From: Vitreoscilla sp.
GTDB taxonomy: Bacteria; Pseudomonadota; Gammaproteobacteria; Burkholderiales; Neisseriaceae
Assembly: GCA_030150505.1 (NCBI GenBank)
Contig: JASLFS010000075.1
Coordinates: forward strand, 1 to 38,227
DNA length: 38,227 nt
Reading direction: 5' to 3'
Shown here one piece after another: positions 17,245 through 25,725 of this stretch (positions are counted from its first letter, which is position 1; every line of letters starts with the position of its first letter). The notes below the pieces were generated by a model. The model was not told where the DNA came from. It ran no database searches and worked only from the letters and a program-made list of their open reading frames with translations. The translations under genes and the position numbers were made by a program.

Positions 17245-18543
17245 ATGAAATTATCAAAATTACTGACGATTGTCGTAGCCATAACCATGCCGCTAAGTAG
17301 TTTTGCCATTGATATCCAAAGCTGGACGTTGGATAACGGCGCAAAAGTATTGTTTGTAGAGCGCAATGAGGTTCCCATTGTGGATGTTTCTGTTAGCTTT
17401 GATGCTGGCAATCGCCGAGATAATCCCAATAAAATCGGTGTTGCCGATTTAACAGCAGCATTAATGGATACTGGAGCTGGTAAGCTTGATGAAGAAGCCA
17501 TTAATACTAAAATTAGCGATTTAGCAGTGAATGTTGGCAGCTCTGCTGGGCAAGAAAGAGCCGGTGTTGGGCTGCGCTCTTTAACGAAAAATAGCACGTT
17601 AAAACCAACATTATCATTGGCTAATCTCATTTTAACGCAACCCAATTTCGATGAGAAAATCATTGCTCGTGAAAAAGAGCGTGCTATCTTGGGGTTAAAA
17701 CAAGGTGAAACACAGCCGGGCTTTTTAATGTCACGTGCATTCACAAAACTAAACTACCCAAACCATCCTTATGGCTACAGTGCCAAAACCACTGTTGAAA
17801 GCATTCAAGCCATTAATCGTCAAGATTTGGTGGATTTTCACCAACAATATTACCGCACACCTTATGCCACCATTACCATTGTTGGTGATGTAAGCCGCAA
17901 CAAAGCCAATAGCATTGCTAAAGATTTGCTAAAGGGTTTGCCAACCGATGCGGAACCTTTGCCTGCTATCGTTAAGATTGAAGAAACAAAAGGTCAAACA
18001 GAAGTAGTTAAACACCCTGCCAGCCAATCTAGTATTGCCATGGGCTATCCAGTTATCACCATTGATGACCCTGATTATTTTGCCTTGGTTGTGGGTAACT
18101 ATATTTTAGGTGGTGGCGGTTTTGATAGCCGATTAATGAAAGTTTTGCGTGATGAAAAAGGCTATGTATATGGCGTTAATAGCTCATTTAGCCCTTCACA
18201 AGAAAAAGGTATTTTCAGCATCGGCTTAAAAACCAAACAATCTTCACGTGATTTGGCCATGAAAGCAGCAAAATCAGTTCTACAAGATTTTATTAGCAAT
18301 GGTCCAAATGAAGAGGAATTAAAACAAGCCAAAGCCAATATTGTTGGCGGCTTCCCTCTTCGCATTGATACCAATAGCAAGGTTTCAGGTTACTTGAGCG
18401 TTATTGGTAACTATCAACTGCCACTGGATTATTTAGATACTTATCCACAAGAAGTTGAAAAAATTACCATTGCTGATATTAAAAATGCTTGGCAACGTCG
18501 CATTAAATTGGATGATTTAAATATTGTTTACACAGCAAATTAA
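17245..18543 (+). CDS. M16-family peptidase-like protein lacking the zinc motif
   Basis: 432 residues with a signal peptide (cleavage near SSFA) and the two-domain M16 fold. GNRRDNPNKIGVADLTAALMDTGAG occupies the place of the catalytic motif, and no HxxEH is present. The C-terminal half carries the typical GGGGFDSRLMKVLRDEKGYVYGV, which is the substrate-contact region of M16 C domains. Such proteins pair with a catalytic M16 subunit, as in mitochondrial processing peptidase and many bacterial tandem pairs, and are periplasmic here. It starts two bases after the first M16 frame ends. With the catalytic partner broken, this subunit may be without function. It ends at a DUS terminator. Confidence 0.88.
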   Translation: MKLSKLLTIVVAITMPLSSFAIDIQSWTLDNGAKVLFVERNEVPIVDVSVSFDAGNRRDNPNKIGVADLTAALMDTGAGKLDEEAINTKISDLAVNVGSSAGQERAGVGLRSLTKNSTLKPTLSLANLILTQPNFDEKIIAREKERAILGLKQGETQPGFLMSRAFTKLNYPNHPYGYSAKTTVESIQAINRQDLVDFHQQYYRTPYATITIVGDVSRNKANSIAKDLLKGLPTDAEPLPAIVKIEETKGQTEVVKHPASQSSIAMGYPVITIDDPDYFALVVGNYILGGGGFDSRLMKVLRDEKGYVYGVNSSFSPSQEKGIFSIGLKTKQSSRDLAMKAAKSVLQDFISNGPNEEELKQAKANIVGGFPLRIDTNSKVSGYLSVIGNYQLPLDYLDTYPQEVEKITIADIKNAWQRRIKLDDLNIVYTAN

Positions 18544-18571
18544 ATATCCATTTGATTAATGCAAAAAACAA

Positions 18572-18604
18572 AGGCTGCCTGAACGTTTCAGGCAGCCTCT
18601 TTTT
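18572..18604 (+). terminator. DUS inverted-pair terminator after the M16 pair
   Basis: AGGCTGCCTGAA (18572-18583) and its reverse complement (18587-18598) enclose a 3-base loop, and a T run follows. It is the second exact uptake-sequence pair in the window. Confidence 0.88.
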
Positions 18605-18692
18605 ATAGCCATTTAACTTCTCAGCACAATAAAATCATATGTTATAGTAATCAGGTACTTAATTAAAAAAATAACAAAGAGGAATAACAACC

Positions 18693-19430
18693 ATGGCAAA
18701 TGAAATTTTAGCAGCACTACAACTTTTAAAATCAAAAAAATGGGTCGATTTAACCCACACATTTGGTCCAGATTCTCCGCATTTTTTCATGTTTAATTCA
18801 GCAGAATTTAAAACACTATTTGATTACCAAGATGGTTTTTTGGCTCAACAATTTAGTTTCCCCGGGCAATACGGCACCCACATTGATGCCCCAGGGCATT
18901 TTGTAGAAGGCAGAAGATTATTAGATGAACTGGATTTACAAGAATTGGCATTGCCTCTCATCGTCATCGACCAATCACAAGCAGCCAAAGCCAATCCCAA
19001 CTATTCCTTATCCGTTGCCGATATTTTCGCCTTTGAAGCGGAGCATGGGCAAATTGAATCAGGCTCTTTTGTCGCACTGCGCACAGACTGGAGCCAACGT
19101 TGGCCGTCACAAGAAAAAATGGATAATAAAAATGAAAATGGCGAAAACCAAATACCCGGCTGGGGATTAGAAGCTTTACAATTTTTATTTAAAGAACGCA
19201 GCATTAAAGCCATTGGACATGAAACTTTTGATACCGATGCCGCCATTGATTTTTATAAAAACAAAGCCCTATTAGGTGAATACTTTGTACTTGACCAAGA
19301 CACCTATCAAATTGAATTACTGGCCAACCTCGACCAAGTTCCCGCCAAAGGCGCCATTATCTTTAATATAGCCCCAAAAGCAGAAAAAGCGTCAGGTTTC
19401 CCTGTCCGCTCTTTTGCCATATTGCCATAA
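18693..19430 (+). CDS. cyclase-family metal-dependent hydrolase (kynurenine formamidase-like)
   Basis: 245 residues. The cyclase family signature GTHIDAPGHF at 61-70 supplies the metal ligands (His63, Asp65, His69); WVDLTHTFGPD near the N terminus and GHETFDTDAA near 170 are also typical. Characterised relatives include bacterial kynurenine formamidase (KynB), which opens N-formylkynurenine, and isatin hydrolase. No other tryptophan-degradation gene is nearby, so the substrate is open. The start is well supported by AAAGAGG about ten bases upstream. It is a single gene between two hairpins. Confidence 0.82.
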   Translation: MANEILAALQLLKSKKWVDLTHTFGPDSPHFFMFNSAEFKTLFDYQDGFLAQQFSFPGQYGTHIDAPGHFVEGRRLLDELDLQELALPLIVIDQSQAAKANPNYSLSVADIFAFEAEHGQIESGSFVALRTDWSQRWPSQEKMDNKNENGENQIPGWGLEALQFLFKERSIKAIGHETFDTDAAIDFYKNKALLGEYFVLDQDTYQIELLANLDQVPAKGAIIFNIAPKAEKASGFPVRSFAILP

Positions 19431-19437
19431 TATAATT

Positions 19438-19459
19438 GAAGCTAACTTCGGTTAGCTTC
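19438..19459. terminator. UUCG-loop hairpin between convergent genes
   Basis: GAAGCTAAC (19438-19446) and GTTAGCTTC (19451-19459) form a 9-bp stem capped by the very stable cTTCGg tetraloop. It lies between the cyclase gene and the convergent LytTR gene and covers the latter's stop codon. Neither strand has a clear T run, so termination may be weak. Confidence 0.6.
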
Positions 19460-20174
19460 GCAGCAACTCTTTTCGAATTGCCGCCAATTGCCTTCTACTC
19501 ACAGGCAAAATTTCATCTAAATCTAGAATTTCTGCTCCCCAAGAAGTATTGCTATTCGCATCATCAGCAATCTTTACCAACGAAGCCAAAGCATGGCGCA
19601 GTACCAAAGCATTGCGATGAATCCGCAATACCTTATCGCCCAACAAACCTTCCCAGTAAATCAATGTTTTTGGTAAATCATAGCAATTGCCATCAGAAGT
19701 CACCAATAAAACACCTTTTTCTTCCGCCAATAAATAACGAGCTTGTTGCCATGGAATATCAATAATTTTATCGCGAGTTTGAACAGTAAAACTCATTAAA
19801 CCTTGATTAGTATGATCTTGAGGTCTTAATCGAGCCAAAGCTTCTTGTAAGCGAGAACGTTTAATGGGTTTTAGCAAATAATCTGTTGCAGCAAGTTCAA
19901 AAGCCTTTAATGCATGCTCTTCATATGCCGTTGTAAAAATAATCGCAGGCACAGAATGGGCAGTTCGTTTTAATCTTTCCACAAAACTCAAACCATCCAT
20001 TTCAGGCAAACCGATATCCACAAAAGCAATATCCACATCATGTGCATTTAACCATTCCAAAGCAGAAATGGCTTCACTAAACGCAGCCAATACGGTTACA
20101 TCATTATCTTTCAACAAAATTTTTAACCGCTCTGTCGCTAAAACCTCATCTTCAACAATAATGGCGCTCAACAT
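19452..20174 (-). CDS. LytTR-family response regulator (AlgR-like), orphan
   Basis: 240 residues. The receiver domain (1-120) carries VEDE at 7-10, the phosphorylated Asp53 in FVDIGLPEMDG, TTAYEEHALKAF, and a Lys in YLLKPIK. The C-terminal LytTR DNA-binding domain (about 135-240) includes LRIHRNALV and a final LPVSRRQLAAIRKELL. AlgR-type regulators usually sit with an AlgZ/LytS kinase gene; none is adjacent here. It starts 20 bases after the uvrD stop and is probably co-transcribed with it, a genomic link rather than an obvious functional one. Confidence 0.87.
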   Translation of the reverse strand: MLSAIIVEDEVLATERLKILLKDNDVTVLAAFSEAISALEWLNAHDVDIAFVDIGLPEMDGLSFVERLKRTAHSVPAIIFTTAYEEHALKAFELAATDYLLKPIKRSRLQEALARLRPQDHTNQGLMSFTVQTRDKIIDIPWQQARYLLAEEKGVLLVTSDGNCYDLPKTLIYWEGLLGDKVLRIHRNALVLRHALASLVKIADDANSNTSWGAEILDLDEILPVSRRQLAAIRKELLRS

Positions 20175-20194
20175 CTCAACATTCCCCTGTCATT

Positions 20195-22387
20195 CTAAAC
20201 AGCGTCTAGTTTAGCAAACTTAGTATCCAATTCCTTAATACCTTCTTTGCCAAAGTTAATAGTTAACTTCGCATGCTCCCCTTTACTCAACGCATCAATA
20301 ATGACACCCGTGCCAAACTTAGCATGACGAACATTCTGCCCAATATGAAAACCAGCAAAATCTTGCGCTTTAACCATTTTTTCAACCGCTTTTCGTTCCG
20401 TTTTACTAAAGCTTTGCTGTGTTTTCGCATAGTTTTGCTGACGGCTTGATAACGAATGAATCACCTCAACTGGAATCTCATCAAAGAAGCGAGAAACCAC
20501 ACCAAACTGAGTCTTACCATGCAGCAAACGCTGCTGAGCAGCTGTTAAATACAAACGCTTTCGAGCCCGTGTAATCGCAACATACATCAATCGGCGCTCT
20601 TCTTCTAAACCGCCCATTTCTTGCAAACTTAGCTCGCTCGGAAACAAACCCTCTTCTAAGCCAGTTAAAAAAACCGCACCAAATTCCAAGCCCTTTGCAG
20701 CATGCACAGTCATTAACTGTAAAGCTTCTTCTCCCTGCCCTGCTTGATTTTCACCCGATTCTAAAGATGCATTGCTTAAAAATGCCAATATCGGCCATGC
20801 CGGCTCTTCCTGCCAATTTTCAGGTAAAACTTCAAAATTGCTATCTTGTGGATTAAAAGCAACCGCAGCACTCACCAATTCATCCAAGTTATCCAGCCGA
20901 TCTTGGTGATCACCTTTTTGGTTTTGATAATGAGCATACAAACCACTGCCCTGAATGACCAAACTCATCAACTCAGGAAACGGCAAATTCAAAGTATTTT
21001 GTTGCAAGCCATCAAGCAAAGTAACAAATGCTTTAACTTTGGCATTACCACTCACGCAAGCCGCTTGCCACAAAGAAATGCCCTGCAACTGCGCTTCTTC
21101 TTGCAACTTCTCAATGCTTCTCGCCCCAATACCACGCGCAGGAAAATTAATAACACGCAATACAGCATTGTCATCATCAGGATTCACACACAAACGCAAA
21201 TAAGCCAATGCATGTTTAATTTCTTGCCGCTCATAAAATCGCAAGCCACCATAAATTTTATATGGAACACCAGCAGCAAATAATGCTTGTTCTAATACAC
21301 GAGATTGCGCATTACTGCGGTACAAAACGGCCATGTCATCGTAAGAAAAACCTTCTTCTTTGTACAAAGATTTCACTTCATCAATTAAAAAACTGGCCTC
21401 AGCTAAATCCGAATCTGCCCACAAAAAACGCAACTTCTCGCCATCGCCTGCATCAGTGTGTAAATTTTTACCCAAGCGCTTATCATTATTTGCAATCACA
21501 GCATTCGCTGCCGTTAAAATATGACCAACCGAACGGTAATTTTGCTCTAGCTTAATGGGCTCTTCAATTTTGAATTCACGCATAAAATCAGTCATGTTGC
21601 CAACATTGGCACCACGGAATGCATAAATACTCTGATCATCGTCGCCCACGGCAAAAACAGCTGCGTTATCGCCAGCCAATAATTTCAGCCAAGCATATTG
21701 CAACTTATTCGTATCTTGAAACTCATCAACCAAAATATGGCTAAATCGATTTTGATAATGCTCACGCAAAATAGGGTTATTTTGTAATACTTCATAACAG
21801 CGCAGCATCAATTCCGAAAAATCCACCACGCCATCGCGTTGGCATTGTTTTTCATAACCTTCGTAACATTCAATCAAACGGCGATTATAAGGATCACTTG
21901 CCGACAACCTATCCGCTCTTAAACCCGCTTCTTTTTGTCCATTAATGAAACCTTGTAAAGCACGTGGTACAACCACTTCATCACTAATATTCCATTCTTT
22001 TAGCAAACGTTTAATTAATGATAATTGATCACTGCTGTCTAAGATTTGAAATGCCTGTGGCAATTGCGCTTCACGATGATGCAAACGCAAGAATCGATGA
22101 CACAAACCATGAAATGTCCCTAACCACATAGCGCGAATAGAATAAGGCAATAAAGCACCTAAACGCATTTGCATTTCTTTGGCAGCTTTATTGGTAAAAG
22201 TTACCGCCAAAATATTATTCACACTAACCTGCCCTGTTTGTAGTAACCACGCAATGCGTGTCGTCAGCACTCGGGTTTTACCACTACCAGCCCCAGCCAA
22301 AACCAACGAAGAAGCTGATGGCCAAGTAACAGCAGATAATTGTTCAGGATTCAATCCATCTAATAAATTTGTCGCACTAATTTTCAT
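20195..22387 (-). CDS. uvrD: ATP-dependent DNA helicase II
   Basis: About 730 residues, a superfamily 1A 3'-5' helicase used in nucleotide excision and mismatch repair. The Q-motif region is LNPEQLSAV and Walker A is AGAGSGKTRVLTTRI. Motif II is VDEFQDTN, motif III region VGDDDQSIYAFRGA, and motif VI VAITRARKRLYL. A C-terminal VRHAKFGTGVIIDALSKG matches the UvrD tail. The ATG at 22387 gives MKISATNLLDGLNPEQ; the ATG at 22396 or the TTG at 22402 are alternatives. A terminator belonging to the upstream gene lies against its 5' end, so it must have its own promoter or depend on read-through. With mutS, the window holds two mismatch-repair genes far apart. Confidence 0.95.
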   Translation of the reverse strand: MKISATNLLDGLNPEQLSAVTWPSASSLVLAGAGSGKTRVLTTRIAWLLQTGQVSVNNILAVTFTNKAAKEMQMRLGALLPYSIRAMWLGTFHGLCHRFLRLHHREAQLPQAFQILDSSDQLSLIKRLLKEWNISDEVVVPRALQGFINGQKEAGLRADRLSASDPYNRRLIECYEGYEKQCQRDGVVDFSELMLRCYEVLQNNPILREHYQNRFSHILVDEFQDTNKLQYAWLKLLAGDNAAVFAVGDDDQSIYAFRGANVGNMTDFMREFKIEEPIKLEQNYRSVGHILTAANAVIANNDKRLGKNLHTDAGDGEKLRFLWADSDLAEASFLIDEVKSLYKEEGFSYDDMAVLYRSNAQSRVLEQALFAAGVPYKIYGGLRFYERQEIKHALAYLRLCVNPDDDNAVLRVINFPARGIGARSIEKLQEEAQLQGISLWQAACVSGNAKVKAFVTLLDGLQQNTLNLPFPELMSLVIQGSGLYAHYQNQKGDHQDRLDNLDELVSAAVAFNPQDSNFEVLPENWQEEPAWPILAFLSNASLESGENQAGQGEEALQLMTVHAAKGLEFGAVFLTGLEEGLFPSELSLQEMGGLEEERRLMYVAITRARKRLYLTAAQQRLLHGKTQFGVVSRFFDEIPVEVIHSLSSRQQNYAKTQQSFSKTERKAVEKMVKAQDFAGFHIGQNVRHAKFGTGVIIDALSKGEHAKLTINFGKEGIKELDTKFAKLDAV

Positions 22388-22400
22388 TATTACCATACTC

Positions 22401-22422
22401 AAAAGCGCGCCTAAGCGCGCTT
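22401..22422 (-). terminator. terminator of the phospholipase D gene
   Basis: AAGCGCGC (22403-22410) and GCGCGCTT (22415-22422) form a GC-only core stem around CTAA. On the minus strand it ends in TTTT, immediately before the uvrD start region. Confidence 0.8.
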
Positions 22423-22442
22423 AACATGATGATTATTCACAT

Positions 22443-24014
22443 TTATAGCAAACCTTCAATCGGTAACCATGATAAAAACTTTACCACAGCACGCTTAAAG
22501 ATACCCACATTTGGCTCACTATCATAAACTTGTTTTTTCTCTTGATTAGCATCATAGCTAATCCACTCTAAATCTTTTTCATTTTCTTGCAGTTTCACTT
22601 CATAAGCACGTTCTGGCAATCGCACCAACAAACTTTCTGCCATTTGCTTTGCTAAATCAGGATTATCGATAACCAAGCCCATTTCAGTATTAATCCAAGC
22701 TGAGCGAGGATCTAAATTCAAAGAGCCAACAAAAACACGTTGGTTATCAATCACAAATGTTTTCGCGTGTAAACTTGAAGCCGAGCTACCCACCAAACCT
22801 TTGTCTTTACCTGTTGGTACATCACCTGAATATAGTTTTTTTAATTCAAATAATTCCACACCTGATTTTAATAAATCTCGGCGGTAACGTGCATATCCAG
22901 AATGCACGGCAGAAACATCTGTTGCCTCAAGAGAATTGGTTAGCACTGCCACACGGACATTGTCATTTTCCTTAATATCTCTTAGCGCTTGCACACCTAA
23001 TTCTGTCGGAACAAAATAAGGCGATACAAATAAAATAAACTCTTGTGGCTCACCCAAAGTTTCATCTAAACGTTGAGTAAAATAAGGAATATTTTCCTTA
23101 CTGCTTGCCATTGCTTTCGCTGGGTCATCTGAAATCAAATGTGTTTTTGACCAATGCCATTGGATATTTTGTTCTTTAATTGCTTCGGCTAAATTGGATT
23201 TTTGCAAGGCTTCAAGATATTGTTTTTTATCGGCACGAAACTTCACTCGTGCTTGATCAAAGAGTTTATCAGCATATTCTTTATTTTTTCGAACCGTCAC
23301 AATATCTTTAAAAGGATAAGATAATTCACTTGCCCAATATTTATCAAAATCTTTGGATAATTCAGTTACCACAGGACCAATGGTAATGACATCCATATCG
23401 GCAAAAACCATGCCATCGCCAGCAGCAAAATATTCATCCCCAATATTGCGCCCACCAATCACTGCAATTTGGTTATCCACAATCAAAGATTTATTGTGCA
23501 TCCGATGATTCAAACGCTTAAAATCAGTCACATAGCCCAATGAACGCATAATTCGATTGGTAAATGGATTAAATAAGCGAACTTCAATATTAGGATGTGC
23601 AGTTAATGCGGCAAGAATATCATCCATCCCACGGGTATTATTATCATCCAATAATAACCGTACCCGAACACCACGCTCCGCAGCTTCATAAACTTCATTA
23701 AACAACATTTTGCCTGAAGTATCGGGATGCCAAATATAATATTGTAAATCCAAAGACTTATCTGCTGAAGCAATCAATACTGCTCGCGCAACAAAAGCAT
23801 CATAAGGATCTTCTAACTCATAGATTCCATCAAAAGGAGTATTTTGCTGTACTTGTGGCTCAAGAACACGGCCCAATCGTGTGTTGCTGACATCAGTTAA
23901 GTAGTTTGATTCGGTACGATCTTTTTGCTCTGGTAACGTTTGACAGCCTATCAACGTGGCAATGAATCCTAAGCAAATCCAGTGTCGTCCAATCATATAA
24001 GCTTTTTTTTGCAT
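22443..24014 (-). CDS. phospholipase D-family lipoprotein, cardiolipin synthase C-like
   Basis: 523 residues with a lipoprotein signal (LIGC, Cys24). Two HKD motifs are complete: HNKSLIVD with His173, Lys175 and Asp180, then HAKTFVID with His416, Lys418 and Asp423. Each is followed by the GGRN or GSLN strand that completes the active site. ClsC (YmdC) proteins make cardiolipin from phosphatidylglycerol and phosphatidylethanolamine; a lipid anchor and this spacing suit that group, although other PLD activities are possible. The ATG at 24014 has AGG nine bases upstream; the ATG at 23996 would give a shorter signal. The second codon region holds an A8 tract. It ends at the GCGCGC hairpin before uvrD. 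Confidence 0.85.
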   Translation of the reverse strand: MQKKAYMIGRHWICLGFIATLIGCQTLPEQKDRTESNYLTDVSNTRLGRVLEPQVQQNTPFDGIYELEDPYDAFVARAVLIASADKSLDLQYYIWHPDTSGKMLFNEVYEAAERGVRVRLLLDDNNTRGMDDILAALTAHPNIEVRLFNPFTNRIMRSLGYVTDFKRLNHRMHNKSLIVDNQIAVIGGRNIGDEYFAAGDGMVFADMDVITIGPVVTELSKDFDKYWASELSYPFKDIVTVRKNKEYADKLFDQARVKFRADKKQYLEALQKSNLAEAIKEQNIQWHWSKTHLISDDPAKAMASSKENIPYFTQRLDETLGEPQEFILFVSPYFVPTELGVQALRDIKENDNVRVAVLTNSLEATDVSAVHSGYARYRRDLLKSGVELFELKKLYSGDVPTGKDKGLVGSSASSLHAKTFVIDNQRVFVGSLNLDPRSAWINTEMGLVIDNPDLAKQMAESLLVRLPERAYEVKLQENEKDLEWISYDANQEKKQVYDSEPNVGIFKRAVVKFLSWLPIEGLL

Positions 24015-24120
24015 GCATTAACCTAATTTTGATAAATGATGATAACTTCAATGCAAGTATGCTTGGTTTATTAAAGTCAGGAGAAAATCGCTTTTTTGAA
24101 TTTTTATTATGTGATGAATT

Positions 24121-24484
24121 TGCATATTAACTGCATCGATAAGCCGGGTTCTGTCTTGGACAGTCATTCATCTAGGCACATCATTACTAATGCACTCAAG
24201 CAACCTACCCGAACACGGTGCGAGCAGCACCATAGCGCTCTGTTTGGTCTTGCTCCGAATGGGGTTTAGCCAGCGACAACTTGTTACCAAGTGCCCGGTG
24301 TGCTCTTACCACACCTTTTCACCCTTACCTGTGCTTAATAAATTAAGCCATCGGCGGTTCAGCTCTCTGCTCCACTTTCCGTCGCCTCTCGACGCCCAGC
24401 CGTTAGCTGGCATTCTGCTCTTTGGAGCCCGGACTTTCCTCTCCGTCTTTCGACGCAGCGACTGCCTAACACAGTTAATATGCA
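24121..24484 (-). ncRNA. rnpB: RNase P RNA (type A)
   Basis: On the minus strand the conserved 5' core GAGGAAAGTCCGGGCTCC lies near 24445-24425. The 3' end holds the ACCCGGCTTATCG tail near 24149-24136. The ends form a perfect 13-bp P1 helix, 24472-24484 with 24121-24133, which sets the limits. GCTAACGGCTGGGCG and the P15-type GGGTAGGTTGC segment are also as expected. The RNA is the catalytic part of RNase P, which removes tRNA 5' leaders. Mature ends are estimated from P1 and could be a few bases inside these limits. Confidence 0.95.
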
Positions 24485-24592
24485 ATTGTGCATTTTATCA
24501 GATTATGGCTTTAATCCATAAAAAATATCCAAAATAAAATGTTAGCAAAATTTTAAGTGCTACAAACTAACTATCTACAAAGACAAATCCCA

Positions 24593-24620
24593 TAAAAAAA
24601 AGCAGCTATAAAGCTGCTTT
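24593..24620 (-). terminator. terminator of the DUF3579-GNAT gene
   Basis: AAAGCAGCT (24599-24607) pairs with AGCTGCTTT (24612-24620) around a 4-base loop. On the minus strand it ends in an eight-T run. Confidence 0.88.
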
Positions 24621-24644
24621 GACATTTCTGTATTTTTAACAGAA

Positions 24645-25508
24645 TTACTTCATAAAATATGTAAAGTGATGATGAGACAGTACAAATCCGGTATTTAAGC
24701 ATAGTTTTTGCATCACAACGCCACGATTTTCAACTGTTACATTCGCATGAATCTGTTTACAACCTAAACGATTAGCTTCTGCTTTTACCCAGTTTAATAA
24801 AGCTTCGCCATATCCTTGGCCAGCAACACTTTCTAAACGAGATAAATCTTCAACCCACAAATGTCTGCCCCAAGCTAAATTATGAGCCAATCGGAAACCG
24901 CAAGCTGCAACAGCTTGTTCTTGTCCTGGCACAAAAATTGCCACTAAGCGATAACCATCGGGACGCAGAATATTATCCACTTGGGCTGCGAACATTTTTT
25001 CAGACTCTAAATGTGGTCGTAATTCATGCATTACAGCAAATGCCAATGCTGTTTCATCTGCTTCCAATTCCACCACATTTTTTTCGACCACTTCTTGAAT
25101 GCTATCAGCCAATTTTTCTTTAGCTGCCAACACTTCTCTTGCTGCTTGAGTAACAGGAATGCTTGTTTGAGCTTGAGGCTCATTTTGCATTGCTTGTTCT
25201 AGTGAGATATCAGTATCTTGCTCTTGCATTAACTGTTTACAGTCTACAATTCGCAAATCGTTATCATGAGCAAAATCCATCAAAAATTGAAACATTTCAG
25301 GATTAACTTCTGCTAATTTTTTATCCACAGCCACACAACGAACTTGGTCGATAAGCATAGGACGAACATATTGGTGATACGACAATCGACCAGTATTAAA
25401 AGAAGATAAGATACCTGACAATCGCTCCGACCAATCACTTGGGCGGAATCTTTTTCCTTTATTGGTTATGCCTTGAATAATCACTTCATATGGATTGCAA
25501 ATGAGCAT
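24645..25508 (-). CDS. DUF3579 domain fused to GNAT acetyltransferase
   Basis: About 287 residues in two parts. Residues 1-95 match the betaproteobacterial DUF3579 domain (EVIIQGITNKGKRFRPSDW, then FLMDFAHDNDLRIVD). A charged linker of about 70 residues follows. The C-terminal part (about 160-287) is a GNAT fold with the acetyl-CoA loop region GQGYGEALLNWVKAEA and a final NTGFVLSHHHFTYF. GNAT enzymes acetylate amino groups; the substrate is unknown. DUF3579 is usually a small free-standing protein of unknown role, so the fusion suggests it may guide or sense the substrate. The frame also has a GTG nine bases upstream at 25517. A -10 TATAAT lies at 25573-25568, with no clear -35. Confidence 0.78.
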   Translation of the reverse strand: MLICNPYEVIIQGITNKGKRFRPSDWSERLSGILSSFNTGRLSYHQYVRPMLIDQVRCVAVDKKLAEVNPEMFQFLMDFAHDNDLRIVDCKQLMQEQDTDISLEQAMQNEPQAQTSIPVTQAAREVLAAKEKLADSIQEVVEKNVVELEADETALAFAVMHELRPHLESEKMFAAQVDNILRPDGYRLVAIFVPGQEQAVAACGFRLAHNLAWGRHLWVEDLSRLESVAGQGYGEALLNWVKAEANRLGCKQIHANVTVENRGVVMQKLCLNTGFVLSHHHFTYFMK

Positions 25509-25649
25509 GGGCTGCACTTTCTTTCTATTTTTTAATAATTGCCACGAACAATCTGTTTAAGTTCAATATTATACCTGAGCTAACACTCAAAATCATTTCT
25601 TAGTATAAAAATTAACATCCCAATACAAATTATAGAATAGATTAACAAC

Positions 25650-25724
25650 TTATCCACACAATCCACAGCTTATCCACAGGTTATTGAACCAATGGTTAAC
25701 AGTGTTTCCTCAGCCTTATCCACA
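25650..25724 (+). other. cluster of three perfect DnaA boxes
   Basis: TTATCCACA occurs at 25650-25658, 25670-25678 and 25716-25724, all in the same orientation in a 208-base gap. The first two starts are 20 bases apart, about two helical turns. The 100 bases to the left are very AT-rich. The third box ends next to the dinG stop codon. Single further copies lie at 25319 and, inverted, near 26974 in the flanking genes. This could be a replication-origin-like or DnaA-titration site, or a DnaA-controlled promoter region for the DUF3579-GNAT gene. dnaA itself is not in the window. Confidence 0.55.
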
Positions 25725-25725
25725 G

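Noticed and set aside
18442..18450. Isolated TTATCCACA motifs (18442, 25319, 36648, 37473 and inverted copies near 26974 and 37039)
   Set aside because: Single copies in coding sequence or terminators occur by chance in AT-rich DNA; only the 25650-25724 cluster is worth weight.
24002..24009. A8 tract just after the start codon of the phospholipase D gene as a phase-variation switch
   Set aside because: Eight A residues are common in this AT-rich genome, the gene is in frame, and lysine codons explain it.
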